Shown here one piece after another: positions 9,241-16,968 of a stretch of DNA of 40,696 nucleotides. Position 1 is the first letter of the stretch; each line of letters begins with the position of its first letter. The notes under the pieces were generated by a model that was given only the letters and a program-made list of their open reading frames with translations, was not told where the DNA came from and did no database searches. Source of the DNA: JAABRU01 sp050180235 (GTDB lineage Bacteria; Desulfobacterota; Desulfobacteria; Desulfobacterales; Desulfococcaceae); assembly GCA_050180235.1 (NCBI GenBank), contig JBFXEJ010000054.1, positions 1-40,696 on the forward strand. The letters run 5' to 3'. A program made the position numbers and the translations under genes.

Positions 9241-9536
9241 CTTAGGTGATTTCCATTAATGATTATACCGTTTTTCGCAGGGCGGGCACGGCTTTCTGTG
9301 CCCGCCGTCCTTCTGAAACGGTGTGCACAGAAAGCCGTGCCCACCCTACAGTGATGGTACATTTTTTGGTAGTGGTGCAAATCTGTTGATCCAAAAATTC
9401 CCCTCCCCTGGTGGGAGGGGTCAGGGGAGGGGGATAATCAGTGATGTTTTCACCCTCCCCTGCCCCTCCCTCAAGGGAGGGGATACCTTATCAACGGATT
9501 TGACCCACTACCCATTTTTTCATAAAAATCGCCTTA
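9241..9536. repeat. Family B element, copy 3, split by a nested element
   Basis: The left end CTTAGGTGATTTCC lies at 9241. The right end is split: GGTACATTTTTT precedes the nested family E element and CATAAAAATCGCCTTA follows it. Joined, these match the reverse complement of the left end of the intact copy at 11996. Confidence 0.85.
9368..9512. mobile_element. Family E MITE-like element with 8-bp target duplication
   Basis: The element is about 145 bp. The left end GGTAGTGGTGCAAATCTGTT and the inverted right end (ACGGATTTGACCCACTACC at 9494-9512) match over about 23 bp with few mismatches. The interior is two G/C hairpins built on CCCTCCCCTG and GGGAGGGG. The direct repeat CATTTTTT flanks it at 9360-9367 and 9513-9520. 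It sits inside a family B element. No coding capacity, so movement would need a transposase elsewhere. Confidence 0.88.
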
Positions 9537-9578
9537 TGATTCTCTGTTACGGTATGAAGATGGAATTGTTTTCCGCGG

Positions 9579-9662
9579 TAAGGTGATTTCTGAAAATAAA
9601 TATCCCGGTTCAGTTCACAGGCACAGGCCGGAAGCTTGTGCCACTTTTCTGAAAATCACCTA
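9579..9662. repeat. Family C element, copy 1
   Basis: Ends TAAGGTGATTTCTGAAAA and TTTTCTGAAAATCACCTA form an almost perfect inverted repeat. The interior CCGGTTCAGTTCACAGGCAC is shared with the copy at 12236-12341. The 9194-9919 gap also holds copy 3 of family B and the nested E element. Confidence 0.8.
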
Positions 9663-9765
9663 ATCTGTCAGATTTCAATATGATAATTAACTGATTTTAC
9701 GTTACCGGATTCAAATCTTACCTCGTATTGCCAGAATCTCTTCCCTGTGATGCCAAAAAAATTAT

Positions 9766-9795
9766 TTGACAAACCCGCGTGCATGACAAAATATT
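9766..9795 (+). promoter_or_regulatory. Possible sigma-70 promoter for htpG
   Basis: TTGACA at 9766-9771 is followed, after 17-18 bases, by AAATAT/AATATT. The -35 box is perfect and the -10 is weak. It lies about 125 bp before the htpG start. No clear heat-shock sigma-32 or CIRCE-type sequence was seen. Confidence 0.4.
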
Positions 9796-9919
9796 TCTTT
9801 GAAAAAAACGGCAGATATTCTCACCGATAACGGGTATCATTAAGTATGTCCATTTATCTGTTTTTTCAGAATCAGACGGTTTTCCGTCATCATAATTGCA
9901 TTTTTGGAGGAATTTTTTT

Positions 9920-11854
9920 ATGGAAGCCAGAAAAGAAACACGTCAGTTCAAAACAGAAGTTCAGCAGATGCTGAACCTTATCATCAATTCCCTTTATTCC
10001 AACAAAGATATTTTTCTGCGGGAACTGATTTCAAACTCATCAGATGCCATTGACAAACTCCGTTTCAGATCTCAGACCGAGCCTTCACTTCTCGGAGATG
10101 ATACTGAATTGAGGATCAGAATCACCGCAGATCCGGAAAAGAAAACCCTGGAAATATCCGACAACGGCATTGGCATGAGCTATGAGGAAGTCACGGAAAA
10201 TATCGGAACCATTGCCAAAAGCGGAACAGCAGCTTTTCTGCAGGCTTTGGAACAGGCCAAAACCCAGGATATGATTACGCCGGAACTTATCGGCAAGTTC
10301 GGGGTCGGGTTTTACAGTGCCTTCATGGTTGCGGAAAAAATCACCCTGATCACAAAAGCCGCGGGTTCGGACAAAGCCGTGAAATGGGAATCCACCGGAG
10401 ACGGTTCCTATACCATTGAGGAATGTGAAAAAAAATCAAGAGGTACGGACATTGTTCTGCATCTGAAAAAGCCTGAAGATGGGGAAAAGGATTATACACA
10501 GGAATGGACCATCCGGGGGATTATCAAACAGCATTCTGATTTTGTTGCCTATCCCATTCTTATGGAAGTGGAGCGGGATGAACCCATTCCGGAATCTGAG
10601 CAGCTCAAAGACAAAGATGGCAAACCCATGGGTGAAACCAGCCGCAAGGTTCGGAAAGAGGAAACCCTCAACTCCATGAAAGCCATCTGGACCCGGAGCA
10701 AAAATGATGTTTCCGAAGAGGAATACAAAGAATTTTACAAACATATCAGCCATGACTGGAATGATCCCTTAACCCAGATTCACATGAAACTGGAGGGTGT
10801 TACCGAGTATGACGCGCTGCTCTATATTCCCGCGCAGGCTCCCTTTGATCTGTTTTTCCCGGAGCGCAAGCACGGCATTCATCTGTACTGCAAACGGGTT
10901 TTCATCATGGATGACTGCAAAGAGCTGCTGCCGGAATATCTGCGTTTTGTCAAAGGCGTGGTGGATGCGCCTGATCTGAATCTCAATGTAAGCCGGGAAA
11001 TTCTGCAGCAGGATCGGCTGGTTCGCAATATCCGCAAGAATCTGGTGATAAAGCTGCTGGAACTCTTCAAAGGCATGGATGCGGAACAGTATGGAAAATT
11101 TTACGCTGAATTCGGCTCTGTGCTGAAAGAGGGCATTCATACAGACTGGGAAAACAAGGACAAAATTTCGGAACTGATTCAGTACAAAACCACAAAATCC
11201 GGGGACAAATATGTGCGCCTCAAAGACTATGTCAGCAGCATGAAACCGGATCAGAAAGAGATTTATTATATCACAGGCGACAATCTCTCCCTGCTGCTCA
11301 ACAGTCCCCATCTGGAGGCTCTCAAAGACAAAGACTATGAAGTCCTTCTTATGACAGATCCGGTGGATGAATGGGTCGCGCAGACTCTGACAGAATATGA
11401 TGGCAAAAAGCTGAAAAGCGCGGAAAAAGGCGATCTGGAACTGGATAAGGACAAAGAGAAAAAGGAAGATGAGAAATTCAAGTCCCTTTTTGCGCATATC
11501 AAATCCGCGCTGGATGCCCATGTAAAGGAAGTGAAGCCATCGTCCCATCTGAAGGATTCCATTGCCTGCCTTTCCGGGGATGACTATGGCATGAGCGCGT
11601 ATATGGAAAAACTGCTCAAGGCATCGGGCGGCAGTGTGCCGGAAGTGAAACGGGTACTGGAACTCAACACCGCTCATCCGGTCATGGAAAAGATCAATGC
11701 CCTGTATGAAAAAGACAGAAATGATCCGGCTCTGAAGGATTACAGCCAACTGCTGCTGGATATGGCTGTGATCAGCGAAGGCGGAAAGATTGACAATCCC
11801 TCCCGTTTCAGCAAAATGATCGGGGATCTGATGAACCGGGCCATCGCGGGATAA
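9920..11854 (+). CDS. htpG: Chaperone protein HtpG (bacterial Hsp90)
   Basis: This 644-residue cytosolic Hsp90 homodimer uses ATP to remodel client proteins. It has the GHKL ATPase N-terminal domain with the ELISNSSDAIDKLRF helix (catalytic Glu and Mg-binding Asn), DNGIGM, and GKFGVGFYSAFMVA. The middle domain carries the NVSREILQQD block with its catalytic-loop Arg, and a charged C-terminal dimerisation domain follows. GGAGG at 9906-9910, nine bases before 9920, fixes the start; an in-frame ATG at 9896 lacks such a site. The length is normal for HtpG. The gene stands alone between long repeat-filled spacers. Confidence 0.98.
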   Translation: MEARKETRQFKTEVQQMLNLIINSLYSNKDIFLRELISNSSDAIDKLRFRSQTEPSLLGDDTELRIRITADPEKKTLEISDNGIGMSYEEVTENIGTIAKSGTAAFLQALEQAKTQDMITPELIGKFGVGFYSAFMVAEKITLITKAAGSDKAVKWESTGDGSYTIEECEKKSRGTDIVLHLKKPEDGEKDYTQEWTIRGIIKQHSDFVAYPILMEVERDEPIPESEQLKDKDGKPMGETSRKVRKEETLNSMKAIWTRSKNDVSEEEYKEFYKHISHDWNDPLTQIHMKLEGVTEYDALLYIPAQAPFDLFFPERKHGIHLYCKRVFIMDDCKELLPEYLRFVKGVVDAPDLNLNVSREILQQDRLVRNIRKNLVIKLLELFKGMDAEQYGKFYAEFGSVLKEGIHTDWENKDKISELIQYKTTKSGDKYVRLKDYVSSMKPDQKEIYYITGDNLSLLLNSPHLEALKDKDYEVLLMTDPVDEWVAQTLTEYDGKKLKSAEKGDLELDKDKEKKEDEKFKSLFAHIKSALDAHVKEVKPSSHLKDSIACLSGDDYGMSAYMEKLLKASGGSVPEVKRVLELNTAHPVMEKINALYEKDRNDPALKDYSQLLLDMAVISEGGKIDNPSRFSKMIGDLMNRAIAG

Positions 11855-11931
11855 GGCACACGTCGGCTTGCGCAGAATCCGGAAAGTGCCTAATGCTTTG
11901 TCAACTTTGATTTTATGCGCTGAAATGTACA

Positions 11932-11966
11932 AAAAAACCGGATTTTTTGGAAAAATCCGGTTTTTT
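11932..11966 (+). terminator. Terminator-like hairpin downstream of htpG
   Basis: AAAAAACCGGATTTTT and its complement AAAAATCCGGTTTTTT surround TGG, ending in a T run. It sits within a wider inverted pair (TGTCAACTTTGA at about 11898 and TTCAAGGTTGACA at about 11979), so it may be part of a dispersed element that doubles as a terminator. The same core occurs at about 1035 and 1517. Confidence 0.6.
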
Positions 11967-11995
11967 CAACGCACATATTCAAGGTTGACAGAATA

Positions 11996-12138
11996 CTAAG
12001 GCGATTTCCATGAAAAAATGTACCATATTGTAGGGTGGGCACGGCTTTTTGTGCCCGCCGTTTCAGCAGGACGGCGGGCACAGAAAGCCGTGCCCGCCCT
12101 GCGAAAAACGGTATAATCTTTAATGGAAATCAGCTAAG
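11996..12138. repeat. Family B element, copy 4 (most complete)
   Basis: The ends are CTAAGGCGATTTCCATG and AATGGAAATCAGCTAAG, about 143 bp. The interior has GGGTGGGCACGG and CCGTGCCCGCCCT hairpin arms. Its last CTAAG is shared with the first bases of the adjoining family D element. Confidence 0.85.
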
Positions 12139-12240
12139 GGTCTGTAAAAAAATAAACTGTACAATTTTCCTGCCCGGAAACCCTGAGGGTTTTGAAAACC
12201 CTCAGGGTTTATAACAGGTTATTTTTATACAGACACTAAG
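12134..12240. repeat. Family D element, copy 1
   Basis: The ends are CTAAGGGTCTGTAAAAAAAT and the inverse ATTTTTATACAGACACTAAG. A perfect central hairpin, AAACCCTGAGGGTTTT with AAAACCCTCAGGGTTT, follows TTTTCCTGCCCGG. A second copy lies inside the coding sequence at 24368-24453. Confidence 0.82.
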
Positions 12241-12341
12241 GTGATTTCTGAAAATAAAGATCCCGGTTCAGTTCACAGGCACAGGGCAAAAGCCGGAAGC
12301 TTTTGATACTTTGGCGGGATATTCTTTTCTAAAAATCACCT
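12236..12341. repeat. Family C element, copy 2
   Basis: The left end CTAAGGTGATTTCTGAAAAT overlaps the last bases of the family D element. The right end is TTTTCTAAAAATCACCT. The interior matches copy 1 (CCCGGTTCAGTTCACAGGCA) with an extra 20-odd bases. Confidence 0.78.
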
Positions 12342-12357
12342 GAATTCAATATAGTTC

Positions 12358-12392
12358 AAAAACCGGGTTTTCACAAAAAACCCGGTTTTTTT
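12358..12392 (+). terminator. Strong hairpin with T run
   Basis: AAAAACCGGGTTTT, CAC, then AAAAAACCCGGTTTTTTTT. It is shaped like a rho-independent terminator on the plus strand and lies 60 bp upstream of the methyltransferase gene, insulating it from upstream transcription. Confidence 0.6.
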
Positions 12393-12454
12393 TATAAAAT
12401 CAGCAGATCTAAAATTTTGTTGCAGGACACGAAAGCATTCGGGGGTAAGCAGAA

Positions 12455-13018
12455 ATGAGTGAAAAAGACCGCATCCGCTGGAATGAAAAATATCAGGAAA
12501 AGGAATATCCTGACAATCCATCGGAAATTGTGAAAAAATTTTATCCTCTTGCGCCTGAAGGCATTGCACTGGATATTGCAGCCGGAAATGGCAGAAATGC
12601 CATTTTTCTCGTAAATCAGGGTTTTGCAGCCGATGCTGTGGATGTTTCAGACAGGGCCATTGGAGAACTTTCAGGAAAATATGCCGGAGTAAACGCCTTC
12701 TGTGCGGATTTGGACAGTTATGAAATTCCGGCTGCCCGCTACAGTCTGATTCTCAATATCCGTTACCTGAACCGCCGTCTTTTTCCCCTGATCAAAGAAG
12801 GACTGATTCCCGGAGGACTGCTGATTTTTGAAACCTGGATGGAAGGCGGCACTGAGGATGTGTTTTCCGTATCCTGCCGGGATTACCTGCTGCGGAGCAA
12901 TGAACTGCTCCACGCATTTCTTTCTTTGCAGATTCTTTATTACGAAGAAAAGAATGTGGAATCCTGCCGGGGACAGGGCAGAACCGCTTCTCTGGTGGGA
13001 AGAAAATTTCATGAATGA
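12455..13018 (+). CDS. Class I SAM-dependent methyltransferase
   Basis: This 187-residue protein has the Rossmann-type SAM fold. Motif I is LDIAAGNGRNAIFL (about 39-52) and the acidic motif II lies near AVDVSD (about 61-66). The overall pattern recalls small TehB-like methyltransferases, whose substrates include tellurite or thiols, but the substrate cannot be read from sequence. A GGGGG run stands about nine bases before the ATG. Its last codons overlap the EamA transporter gene by 8 bp (ATGAATGA), so the two are translated together. Confidence 0.85.
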   Translation: MSEKDRIRWNEKYQEKEYPDNPSEIVKKFYPLAPEGIALDIAAGNGRNAIFLVNQGFAADAVDVSDRAIGELSGKYAGVNAFCADLDSYEIPAARYSLILNIRYLNRRLFPLIKEGLIPGGLLIFETWMEGGTEDVFSVSCRDYLLRSNELLHAFLSLQILYYEEKNVESCRGQGRTASLVGRKFHE

Positions 13019-13910
13019 GCACACAGAGGCCCGTCCTTCCTTTCCCCCTGTTTTTGCCCTGATTTCCGGTGTGCTTGCCGTATCCACCGGAGCCATTTTT
13101 GCACGAATGGCCGGAGAAGCGAATCCTCTGGTTATAGCCGCATACCGCGTTGGACTGGCCAGTCTGATCCTTGTGCCTTTTGCATATTGGAAAGCCCGCG
13201 GGGAATTTCTGCTGCTGTCTTCCAGACAGTACGCACTGGCTGCTCTTTCCGGTCTGTTTCTGGCCCTGCATTTTGCCACATGGATTTCCTCTCTTTCCTA
13301 TACATCTGTTGCCAACAGTGTGGTGCTGGTCAATACCAATCCTTTGTGGGTTGGACTTCTGACGCCTTTTATTGCCAAAGAGCGGCTGAAACAGCAGGCT
13401 GTCATCAGCATTCTGATCAGCGTGGCAGGCGGAGTGATTATCAGTTACGGGGATTTTGCCACAGATCCCGGTGCTTTATGGGGAGATTTCCTGGCTCTCA
13501 CAGGCAGTATCTGCGCGGCTGTGTATCTGCTGATGGGACGCAAACTCCGGGCAGGGCTTTCCCTCATGGCTTATATCATGCTCTGCTACGGAAGTGCGGC
13601 TTTGATTCTGTGGGCAATTGTTCTGGCTATGGGACTGCCGGTTTCAGGTTTCAGCACACAGACAATTTCGGCTTTCTGGGCTATGGCCCTGATTCCGCAG
13701 CTCATCGGTCACAGCAGTTACAACTGGTCTCTGAAATGGTTCAGCGCAGGAACCATTGCCGTAAGCCTGCTCGGAGAACCCATTGGAAGCACCATACTGG
13801 CATGGATTCTTTTTGATGAGGGGCTGAGCGGATACAAAATAACCGGAGGCATTCTGATTCTTTTTGCCATATGGCTGGCCTCGGTAAGTGAATCATCAGA
13901 AAAGAAATAA
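13011..13910 (+). CDS. EamA/DMT-family transporter
   Basis: This 299-residue inner-membrane protein is made of two EamA repeats, about ten membrane helices. Hydrophobic segments run from FALISGVLAVSTGAIFA to the C-terminal ILILFAIWLASV. The second repeat ends with the typical SLLGEPIGSTILAWILFDE block. The family exports or imports small metabolites; the substrate is unknown. The start at 13011 has GGGAAG upstream and overlaps the methyltransferase stop. The frame is open further upstream to 12828, but those residues are the methyltransferase gene read out of frame. Confidence 0.92.
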   Translation: MNEHTEARPSFPPVFALISGVLAVSTGAIFARMAGEANPLVIAAYRVGLASLILVPFAYWKARGEFLLLSSRQYALAALSGLFLALHFATWISSLSYTSVANSVVLVNTNPLWVGLLTPFIAKERLKQQAVISILISVAGGVIISYGDFATDPGALWGDFLALTGSICAAVYLLMGRKLRAGLSLMAYIMLCYGSAALILWAIVLAMGLPVSGFSTQTISAFWAMALIPQLIGHSSYNWSLKWFSAGTIAVSLLGEPIGSTILAWILFDEGLSGYKITGGILILFAIWLASVSESSEKK

Positions 13911-13932
13911 ACCCGGTATCTGTGAACCTTTG

Positions 13933-13961
13933 TTGACATCAGACACGGTATTGGGTATTTT
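13933..13961 (+). promoter_or_regulatory. Sigma-70 promoter upstream of ssb
   Basis: TTGACA (13933-13938), a 17-base spacer, then TATTTT (13956-13961). The expected start point lies near 13968, about 105 bases before the ssb ATG. Confidence 0.65.
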
Positions 13962-14036
13962 ACAGAAAACTGAAATCTGCTGACTGAACAGGCGGAAAAA
14001 TATGACTGGTGCAAATAATTTTTAATAATGAATAAC

Positions 14037-14054
14037 CTATGGATTTATCCATAG
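14037..14054. promoter_or_regulatory. Palindrome in the ssb leader, possible operator
   Basis: CTATGGAT-TT-ATCCATAG is a perfect 8-bp inverted repeat 20 bases before the ssb ATG. It does not resemble a LexA box of the CTGT-N8-ACAG type. Its position would suit a repressor or a leader hairpin. Confidence 0.4.
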
Positions 14055-14074
14055 TCAGGTAACGGGGGGAGAAT

Positions 14075-14701
14075 ATGGCGGGTATAAACAAAGCGATTAT
14101 TGTTGGCCGACTGGGGCAGGATCCGGAAATCAGGTACATGCCTGACGGCACTCCGGTTGCCAATTTAAGTGTGGCGACTTCTGACAACTGGATAGACAAA
14201 GCTACCGGAGAAAAGAAAGAAAAAACTGAATGGCACCGGATTGTTGCCTGGAGAAGACTGGCAGAAATCTGTGCACAGTATCTTTCCAAAGGAAAACAGG
14301 TTTATATAGAGGGCAAGCTTCAGACCCGACAATGGGAAGATAAGGAAGGCATTAAAAGATATACAACAGAAATTATTGCTTCCAATATGCAGATGCTCGG
14401 TTCACGGGCTGATGCCGGTTCACAGGGAAGCGCAATCGGGTATGAACAGGGTGGTTCTGCGTCCCAGAGCCAGTCTGCTTCCGGCACATATCAGGATGGA
14501 ACAAATCAAAACAATTACCAGCAGAATGTCAGACCGTCCAATACCAATCAGCCGGAGGAAGACTATCAGAATCCCGGAGCACCCGGCGGCACAAATTATC
14601 CGGATGATGCAGAGCCTTCTGAAATACGGGAAAGCATGGATACCGAAGGCGGAGCAGTTCCTCCCGGAGACGGGCCGGATGATGACGACATTCCCTTCTG
14701 A
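14075..14701 (+). CDS. ssb: Single-stranded DNA-binding protein
   Basis: This 208-residue protein coats single-stranded DNA in replication and repair. The N-terminal OB fold (about 1-110) carries GRLGQDPEIRYMPDGTPVANL and WHRIVAWRRLAEICAQYLSKG. A low-complexity Gln/Ser/Asn/Gly linker (about 113-190) leads to the acidic tip DDDDIPF, which recruits partner proteins. The linker is long; many SSBs have about 160-180 residues. GGGGGGAG stands just before the ATG. A promoter and a palindrome lie upstream. Confidence 0.98.
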   Translation: MAGINKAIIVGRLGQDPEIRYMPDGTPVANLSVATSDNWIDKATGEKKEKTEWHRIVAWRRLAEICAQYLSKGKQVYIEGKLQTRQWEDKEGIKRYTTEIIASNMQMLGSRADAGSQGSAIGYEQGGSASQSQSASGTYQDGTNQNNYQQNVRPSNTNQPEEDYQNPGAPGGTNYPDDAEPSEIRESMDTEGGAVPPGDGPDDDDIPF

Positions 14702-14745
14702 AAACAGTGTATTGATGAACTGGTGGCTGGTTTCCGATGATGGGG

Positions 14746-14812
14746 AGTGCCAAACTGAAAATTTGGCAGTCTTTTTTCCACCGCAGTCTCCCAAACTTTC
14801 AGTTTGGGACTC
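14746..14812. repeat. Short dispersed hairpins after ssb
   Basis: GGAGTGCCAAACTGAAAATT (from 14745) and its partial complement recur near 1996 and at 35160-35189. At 14785-14812 a TCCCAAACT-TTC-AGTTTGGGA hairpin follows. A related CAGTTCGGGACTCCC occurs near 32656. They may act as a terminator for ssb. Confidence 0.5.
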
Positions 14813-14889
14813 CGGATGAAAATTTCATGATTAATTCAATGGCTTTGAATCTGAAGATTGGGAGTAGCTGAATTCCGAATATAAGGAAA

Positions 14890-15351
14890 TTACTCCGGAA
14901 TGATTTTCATCATGGCATTTTCATCGCAGTTGGGGAATTTGACGCAGGCAATGCAGTCGCTCCAGATTTTTAAGGGGAGTTCAGCCCGATCAATGGTGAA
15001 AAAACCCATTTTTTTGAAAAAACCTGGGCGGTAGGTCAGGGTGAACACTTTCCGGATATGAAAAACCCCAGCTTCGTCAAGGGCATCTGCAAGCAGCCGG
15101 GCCCCGATTTTTCTGCCGGTATAATCCGGATGAACAGCCAGTGAACGGATTTCTGCCAGATCATCCCAGCAGAACTGCAGGGCGCAGCACCCGATGATGC
15201 AATGGGTATCATCGTCTTCATACACCCTGAAATCTCTGAGATGATCATACAGTTGGCTCAGGGGCCGGGGCAGCAGAACACCTTTCTGACCATAGCCACG
15301 GAGAAGTTCATGAATTGATTTGATGTCTTTTATGCTTGCTTTTCGAATCAT
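14890..15351 (-). CDS. argA: GNAT N-acetyltransferase, short ArgA-like N-acetylglutamate synthase
   Basis: This 153-residue single-domain GNAT protein has acetyl-CoA-binding segments AEIRSLAVHPDYTGRKIGARLL (about 67-88) and FTLTYRPGFFKKMGF (about 103-117). The LLPRPLSQLYDHLRDF opening and the late block with C-x2-C spacing (DCIACVKFPNCDE) recall the short N-acetylglutamate synthases of actinobacteria and deltaproteobacteria, which make the first intermediate of arginine synthesis. That specific activity is inferred; the GNAT fold is clear. It converges on ssb from the other strand. Confidence 0.7.
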   Translation of the reverse strand: MIRKASIKDIKSIHELLRGYGQKGVLLPRPLSQLYDHLRDFRVYEDDDTHCIIGCCALQFCWDDLAEIRSLAVHPDYTGRKIGARLLADALDEAGVFHIRKVFTLTYRPGFFKKMGFFTIDRAELPLKIWSDCIACVKFPNCDENAMMKIIPE

Positions 15352-15467
15352 AATCTGTCTTATATCATATTTTCAGCGAAAGTCAAAGCAGAAGAACGGC
15401 AGTAAGCGGATTTTTCAGGCACTGGCGAACAGACTGATCTGACATTTTAAATAAAGGGGGAATAACT

Positions 15468-15839
15468 ATGACTCACCATCATGATCATAATCACGGACAT
15501 CTCCATCATGACCATGACCACGATCACGAACATTATGACCACAATCACGAACATTATGACCACAATCACGAACATCATGAGCACGATCACGGACATCATG
15601 AGCACAGCAGCAGTCCGGCAGCAGAGATGTCTTTTGGGGAAAAAATGACAACGCTCCTGGAGCACTGGCTGAATCACAATGCAGACCATGCAGAGAATTA
15701 CCGTCAATGGGCGCAGAAGGCATCTGAAAATCACATGGAGGATGTGGGAAAAGTGCTGGAAGAAATAGCGGTTATGACAATTGAGATGAACAGAAAACTC
15801 GAATCTGCCGCTGTTTTGGCAAAAAAAAGCTGCAAATAA
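15468..15839 (+). CDS. His-rich metal-binding protein
   Basis: This 123-residue protein has no signal peptide. Residues 3-46 are almost half His with Asp, Glu, Asn and Tyr between; part is encoded by tandem 21-bp units (CATTATGACCACAATCACGAA) at about 15531-15575. Such tracts bind Ni, Zn or Co. The C-terminal part (about 54-118) is helical (LLEHWLNHNADHAENYRQWA) and resembles no enzyme I can name. AAAGGGGG precedes the start. Likely role: metal storage or buffering, by analogy with His-rich nickel proteins; this is inference. Confidence 0.75.
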   Translation: MTHHHDHNHGHLHHDHDHDHEHYDHNHEHYDHNHEHHEHDHGHHEHSSSPAAEMSFGEKMTTLLEHWLNHNADHAENYRQWAQKASENHMEDVGKVLEEIAVMTIEMNRKLESAAVLAKKSCK

Positions 15840-15844
15840 AAAAA

Positions 15845-15894
15845 TCCGGTTCGGTTTCACCCGGAATCAGACCGAACCGGACAAAGAGTTTTTT
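15845..15894. terminator. Bidirectional terminator
   Basis: TCCGGTTCGGT (15845-15855) pairs with ACCGAACCGGA (15871-15881). An A run precedes it and a T run (15889-15894) follows, so it can end the His-rich gene on plus and the small gene on minus. Confidence 0.8.
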
Positions 15895-15901
15895 ATGTAT
15901 T

Positions 15902-16063
15902 TTACAGTTTCCCGTTCTGCAACGCAGTTTTTATGAAATTTCTTTCCGCATTGACATAATCGGCCTCTGAATAATAATAAATGTTTTCCGGGATTCTGAA
16001 CATTTTCCGGTAATGTTCGACCAGCATACGGATGCCTGTATTGTCACACATTTCTTTTTTCAC
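15902..16063 (-). CDS. Small protein of unknown function (53 aa)
   Basis: I do not recognise this protein. The chosen GTG start at 16063 follows AGGAGG by four bases and gives MKKEMCDNTGIRMLVEHYRK... ending TALQNGKL. An ATG at 16051 is the alternative. The frame is open upstream to 16222, but that part crosses a dispersed CTCTGTG repeat and has no ribosome site. The composition is helical and charged with several Tyr, and there is no membrane segment. It shares a terminator with the convergent His-rich gene. Confidence 0.5.
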   Translation of the reverse strand: MKKEMCDNTGIRMLVEHYRKMFRIPENIYYYSEADYVNAERNFIKTALQNGKL

Positions 16064-16237
16064 AATACCTCCTTTTTGTCCGCAGAGAACCATTAATCGT
16101 TGATTTTTTTCAGATATCAGGTTTTCAGATGATTTCCCCCGGAGACCCCAGGGAAGTGCAGTTTTGCATCTTCTCTGTGATCTCTGTGGGAATGGGAGGA
16201 GAAATTCTTCCGGAAGCGGCACTGAAGTACGGTTTAT

Positions 16238-16301
16238 GAACAGGCCGTAAGCCTGTTCTGATTTGTGCGATGCTGTTCATGAACAGACCTGAAGCCTGTT
16301 C
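16238..16301. repeat. Pair of GAACAG hairpins downstream of the cold-shock gene
   Basis: GAACAGGC...GCCTGTTC at 16238-16258 and GAACAGACCTGAAGCCTGTTC at 16281-16301 are two related hairpins, joined by the palindrome CTGTTCATGAACAG (16273-16286). They lie just after the cold-shock-like gene on the minus strand but lack a good T run. Confidence 0.5.
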
Positions 16302-16312
16302 TGCTTTTCAGA

Positions 16313-16534
16313 TTAATTGGAGGCGGGAATGTACCTCTGCACACGCACAGCTTCGGGCCCCTTGAATGTTGTCCGCACTTCCAGAAGCACCCTGTCACTT
16401 TCCTTCAAATTGTAAATCTGACAGTCATTTTCAAGGCAGTTGCTATGCACCAGCACATGACTGTGCATATCGGTTTCAGCAAATCCGAATCCTTTTTCAC
16501 GGTTAAACCACTTCACCCTGCCTGTTGTCATCAT
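16313..16534 (-). CDS. Cold-shock-domain-like protein
   Basis: This 73-residue single OB fold has the order of a cold-shock protein: GRVKWFNREKGFGFAE (RNP1 region, 5-20), VLVHS (RNP2-like, 27-31) and a final beta strand. It is divergent: the usual VFVHxSAI segment reads VLVHSNCLEND. The family binds single-stranded nucleic acid and can melt RNA structure. GGGAG stands six bases before the start. Its start lies inside the 3' end of the receiver gene (32-bp overlap), so translation is probably coupled. Confidence 0.82.
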   Translation of the reverse strand: MMTTGRVKWFNREKGFGFAETDMHSHVLVHSNCLENDCQIYNLKESDRVLLEVRTTFKGPEAVRVQRYIPASN

Positions 16535-16949
16535 ACGGTTCTCCCTTCTGTTCGCATATTATCCGGCTAAGAGATGCTTTGATTGTTCCCGTACTGAACG
16601 GTTTTTCAATAATGTTCTCCACACCTATTTCTGCGGCCTGTGCATATATATCATGATTTCCGTAGGCAGAGATAAGTATGGTCAGCATATGGGGATACAT
16701 ACAGTGAATCTGTCTGAGCAGATCCAGACCGCTCATTCCGGGAAGCTGATAATCTGTGATCATAATATCATAGTTCTGTCTGCCGATTTCATTCATCCCG
16801 GCTTCTGCACTTTCCACGGCTTTCAGACTGCATCCCCCGGTTTCAAAGAAAATGCACAGAGAATCACGAATCCACTCATCGTCATCAACAAGCAGAATAT
16901 TTTTATTTCTCAGTTCGGCAAACAGTTCCATAGTTATGCACAAGGCCAT
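16503..16949 (-). CDS. Single-domain response regulator (receiver only)
   Basis: This 148-residue protein is one receiver domain: acidic pocket VDDDEW (D22-D24), phosphoacceptor D66 in IMITDYQLPGMSG, the switch Ser in ILISAYG, and the conserved Lys in IEKPFS. There is no output domain, so it acts by protein contact or as a phosphate shuttle. The ATG at 16931 would give a shorter start matching the usual receiver boundary; 16949 has GGAG only two bases upstream. It is followed in overlap by the cold-shock-like gene. The cognate kinase is not evident nearby. Confidence 0.88.
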   Translation of the reverse strand: MALCITMELFAELRNKNILLVDDDEWIRDSLCIFFETGGCSLKAVESAEAGMNEIGRQNYDIMITDYQLPGMSGLDLLRQIHCMYPHMLTILISAYGNHDIYAQAAEIGVENIIEKPFSTGTIKASLSRIICEQKGEPYDDNRQGEVV

Positions 16950-16968
16950 TTCTCCGGAATGCCGGCTT

